Notes under the pieces: model-generated
What the model saw: only the letters and a program-made list of their open reading frames with translations
Databases searched by the model: none
Told to the model about the DNA's origin: nothing
Shown: positions 60,501 to 64,000 of the stretch, one piece after another
How positions within the stretch are numbered: position 1 is the first letter of the stretch
How the letters are laid out: each line of letters begins with the position of its first letter
Program-made: the position numbers and the translations under genes
From: Ancylostoma caninum
Taxonomy: Eukaryota > Nematoda > Chromadorea > Rhabditida > Ancylostomatidae
Assembly: GCA_037903475.1 (NCBI GenBank)
Contig: JBAJFG010000004.1
Coordinates: forward strand, 1,178,001-1,242,000
Direction: 5' to 3'
Length of the DNA: 64,000 bases

Positions 60501-63500
60501 AACAACCCTTTCCGACAGCTCAGTAAACCAACATGTGAGTCATCATTATTTTCGTTAGAAATGATATGGCCTTTTTATACTTTAAGAAGAGCAACGGGTT
60601 CCAAATGTCAAAGGACTTAACAACCCTCACTTTGAATAATTAATTCTGAAAATTCGAATTCTCGCGAAGGAGGTCTCACGTGAACAGCCTTAAAGTATAA
60701 CTAAAAGCGACAAAGGCAGGGAATCAATAGGTGGAGGTATAGTGCCCCAATGTAGCTTCACTAGTTTCTAGTGACAATGAGCTCCATGATAGGAATAATT
60801 AATGGAATTAAGGTGTGTCTGAGTGAGGTAGAACGAAGTATTCTACCCTGGCCGTTTCTCTCAGCCTATGGCCCCCAGTTCCTGGATAGGATACAGCCTT
60901 TTTAGGTTCATATTAGCCACAACTGCCCCTCTTCGTGAAAGGAACTCGGTCACAGCCGTGGACGCTCCTACAAACTATTATCATCTTTAGACGCAAAGTG
61001 AGTGGACCAGTGACGTCCTTTGCCATATTTACTTGGTGACACTATTCTGAACTGCACCTTGATAATTCAGACCCCATTTCTCGCCGAAGTGCTCCACGGC
61101 AGCACGAAATAGGAGATGTGGCATGGTTCACCAATTTTAGGTAGGTTAAAGTGGAAGTCCCACTGTCGGCTTCAGGTGATGGCCTGGGGGATGTATCTGG
61201 ATGTCCTGTGGGTCAAAGTCTTCCACAAATTTTTCACAAGTTGTTGAATGTGGGTGGCTACTGGTCCTCTCGACCAGTAGCCACCCACATTCAACAACTT
61301 GTAAAAAATTTGTGGAGGACTTTGATCGCTGACTTGATACAGGGTGAGAAAGCAATTACACAGGAATGCCGTCTTAAGCATTCCTGTGTAATTGCTTTCT
61401 CACCCTGTATCAAGTCAGCCATTTTCTCTTTGATTTTCGCGACAAAGTCTAAGAAGCTTCCATCGAGGGTTAGAAGCCTGTATCGTTACTACCAATTCCC
61501 TTGTTTTCCACCTCCACTGGTTCTTCTGAAACTTTGGTGCATCATAAAACACTCGTAGACATAAAGGTACTGTCCTTCTTGAAAAGATAGACGCACTCCG
61601 TGACTGCGGAAACGCGGTAGGACCTGAACGATGGATGCGGAGAGAGCATGCTCCAAGTGAGAGGGTGCAGTAGATCCCACCGCGATTCTGCGGACGCTGC
61701 GATGTGAAACCGCAAACGCAACCCGTCTATCTTTTCGACTAGGACAGTGAAAGAAGAGATTCAAACCAGTGAATGTGGGTGGGAAGTGGTCCTCCTCCTC
61801 AAGAATGAATGGGCTAACTTCATAGAACTTTATTTATAGAATCCCTCTCCCTCTCCTCCCGGTCAGGGTTCTATTTTGGCTAAAATCCCTTCTTCTCCCA
61901 AGCCTATTGCCCCCTCAGACCACAGACATCACAGATAAAAGAAAATAATTTAAAAAATAAAAATAAATAAGTCAGCATACACAATCACAACGCTGTAACG
62001 TACAAAAACACTACAATACGGCACAGATGCGGCATCACCATCCCCGATGCCAACGACGTCCATCAGCGCCGATCGCTGAGCGACGAAAAAAACCCGGGTT
62101 TCCGCAGAGCTCGGTGGTTGAATGCTGCCTTTGACGAAGCGCCACTGAGATATCCTCAGGGGCTGGAAAGAAGTTGCGTTAGAGAACGGTTGAAAGGGTC
62201 AGAACGAACTGAAAGTACGATGAACCTCGGACTTCTCCGTCGTCACTTCAGCTCGTTCGTTTCTGTACAGGACGGAACGGCTGCGGCCAACGTTGAGCTG
62301 TGGGTCGCTGGAGTACCGCGAGAGGCCGGATGAAGACGTGGAAGAGGCGATCGTCCTCGCTGCGCTTGAATTGGTAAAGTCCGTTTTCGAACAGAAAGGG
62401 GATGCTAGCACAACTACTTTACTAATGCAGGGGACGATGAGAGTGCAAAATCTTTAAAGTGGCTCTCTTCAGTGATCACTCACGCTATATGCCGACAAAC
62501 GAGCATCATTCCATCGGCGTCAGCACGGGAGAGGAAATTCGCGAGGAAAGCAGCGAGTTTCCGTCGTCGAGCTGCCTCCACCACCGAGGAGACGAGCGAC
62601 CACACCAGCACGATCATAGTCCCATCCTGGAAATGTCAAGTGAGGATGGCCGTGCGATTCGTAGCAGTGAGAAAATTGAGGGATTTGAATTGTGTTTAGC
62701 CAAGGAAGAACTCCTTGTTCCAACTGTATCCAGTCATTTTCAAGGAATCCTTACTTTGTTAATATTCCTCCAACGCTGACTATGGAAATTTTCGAGCCAA
62801 TGTGGACTTTTTGTCAGAAATATTTTATTTGGAATACCTTGCATCAATACCCATCTCCAAGGATTTCAGCTTCAACTGACATTTCCGCTTCCACAGTTCA
62901 CAATGCGCATCTCCGAAAAGACAATTTTTTGAACTATTCTAAGGGTGCGATGGGCCAATCGTTTTTCTTCATTCCATCATCTCTTACTCATCTTTTCAAA
63001 TTTTCCATCATTTATCGCTCCAGTGATTGCCAAACCTTTGCTGATGAAATCCTCTTGGTAAAAATCGGAAACGGAAAACGTTACTCCAAACTTCAGCAAT
63101 AACAACCTTTTACCTAATTCGCAATGGAAAAAAAGTTCCAACTGGAATCCAGAACAACAACCAGCATGTGCATAGAAATAGGCCAAAAGTGCGTGAGCAA
63201 AAATCGGTCAATAATGCTAAAAAATAACATAGAAATGTGAGCCCATGATCAGGCCTAGAAGAGTTTCAACCGCGACCCTCGAAATTGAGGAGTAGATTTT
63301 GTTAATTAGCTTTTGCGGAATAGGACTTGATTTTTGTTTTGGTGGATAGTCGCCGCAGGATTTTGAATATAAAGATTTCGCATGGTGCTTTCTAATACAC
63401 ACGAAATGGGATTTTATCCTATAAGAACCGTTAAAAATGCTCGTTATGCTCTGTAACTGTGGAACTGTACGCCGAATGCAGCGGCTCTCTCCATTCAAAA

Positions 63501-63897
63501 CAAAGGAAGTCTAATGGCTCATTTCCTGCTGAATTAGATAACATTGAAAAATTCTACAGAACCTTACATCCCTCATTCCAACCTCTTGCACCGTCACGAA
63601 CACAGGCAAAATAGCGATAAGTTGAAAAAAACCTCTGGAGAGGAGGAATTCTAGTGGTCGAATTTCCTCATGTGTTTCCTAACGAACTCAACAGTTCAAC
63701 AACTAGCAGCTCACGTATGAGGTGGACATTCTGATGAAAAGATCTTTTTTCAGGCTTGCAAATTTTGAGAAGTTCATGAAAGATGGAATCGTTTTTCTCC
63801 ATAAACTTGAATTTGGTCCAAAAGATATTGAAGGAAAGGTGATCTATGCTGAGAGGAGCTGACGCGATGTTAGAAGAAAGCTCTTTAAGAAGCAGTG
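57572..63897 (-). CDS. Unknown multi-exon gene (at least 6 exons), 5' end outside window
   Basis: Exons with consensus splice sites: 63897-63715 (LLLKELSSNIASAPLSIDHL; donor ATAC|GTGAGC), 62626-62484 (acceptor ATTTCCAG; MIVLVWSLVSSVVEAARRRK; donor AGC|GTGAGT), 62404-62317 (IPFLFENGLYQFKRSEDDR), 60031-59875 (acceptor GTTTCAG; GFHRYAAASLYSCSLDRFVD; donor ACA|GTCAGT), 59783-59729 (acceptor TGTCCAG; donor CAG|GTTAGT) and 57699-57572 (acceptor GTTTCAG; LLEQLYLGDVRPWNEVRERF; donor CAG|GTGAGT). The 62626 and 62404 exons join in phase. Further exons must be missing between some of these (possible one at 62165-62100). The product is helical and Leu/Arg-rich, like a repeat-type scaffold (HEAT/ARM style), with no signal peptide seen. 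I do not recognise the family. Confidence 0.65.
57949..59492 (+). mobile_element. Degenerate Tc1-like element
   Basis: 1544 bp; the left end CAGCGCGTTCCAAAAATGTAAGACC follows TA, and the right end CAGTGCTTTTCAAAATATAAGACC is inverted. Remnants of a Tc1-type transposase are on the + strand near 58.8-59.1 kb (a HDNAA motif and a downstream ISRH/NSIKK region in place of SPDLNPIE). Many stops. It sits between exons of the unknown - strand gene. Confidence 0.65.
60040..61214. other. Intron; no features beyond AT-rich low complexity
   Basis: 60080-60200 is T-rich with ATTAATGATTT units. Otherwise nothing recognised. Confidence 0.4.
61215..61324. repeat. Hairpin 1: arms of about 50 bp
   Basis: AAAGTCTTCCACAAATTTTT...GTGGCTACTGGTC is followed 6 bases later by its near-exact reverse complement. 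Directly next to a second, unrelated hairpin. Confidence 0.8.
61329..61418. repeat. Hairpin 2: perfect arms of about 40 bp
   Basis: CTGACTTGATACAGGGTGAG...CAGGAATGC, short loop, then the exact inverse ending CAAGTCAG. Within an intron of the unknown gene. Confidence 0.85.
61489..62100. other. Possible coding trace 61764-61560 (-), otherwise intron
   Basis: After an acceptor-like CACTGTCCTAG at 61739-61749 the - strand is open for about 60 codons (HRSVRRIAVGSTAPSHLEHA). No clear donor. Unassigned. Confidence 0.25.
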
Positions 63898-64000
63898 CTT
63901 GGAAGAAAGTGGGCATCCACATCTCATTGCTACGGTTGTTTCCAGAGGCGTTTTTAATAGGGGAGGGCGGTAACGCTATGGAGGCATGTAGTTAGGAATT

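Overview
This window looks like nuclear DNA of a clade V parasitic (strongylid, probably hookworm-like) nematode. Coding information is split into short exons of about 50-250 bp. They have nematode-type splice sites (TTTCAG or TTTTAG acceptors, GTAAGT or GTGAGT donors) and long introns packed with repeats. Mariner-type transposons and many small inverted-repeat elements fill most of the non-coding space. The species is an inference from these traits; I recognise no species-specific marker.

Left part (1-14 kb): two convergent genes are well supported. On the + strand, nine exons ending at 6905 encode the C-terminal two thirds of a selenocysteine lyase; its 5' part lies before the window. On the - strand, fifteen phase-consistent exons from 13553 down to 7120 encode a eukaryotic biotin-protein ligase (holocarboxylase synthetase). 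Their stop codons are about 215 bp apart. Both are cofactor or micronutrient enzymes (selenium recycling; biotin attachment to carboxylases), but nothing shows they work together. A decayed mariner sits in a ligase intron.

Middle (14-36 kb): mostly repeats and foldback elements. Isolated - strand exons include a credible first exon pair at 29055-28624, a Cys-rich exon near 27.4 kb and an acidic disordered exon at 23.6 kb. I cannot name the protein or prove that they form one gene. At 29.5-32.4 kb two 840-bp arms form a near-perfect inverted duplication that includes part of a mariner.

Right part (36-64 kb): more isolated - strand exons (cadherin-like at 37 kb, Cys-rich at 40.5 kb, an unknown domain at 47.9 kb). 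A multi-exon - strand gene of unknown identity runs from 63897 down to at least 57572 and continues past the window end. Between them lies a family of TTAA-flanked elements (ends AGGCA...TGCCT), a mariner-sized TIR element, a degenerate Tc1-like element, tandem hAT-like MITEs and arrays of the palindrome TTCGAA. I see no rRNA, tRNA, CRISPR array or bacterial operon.
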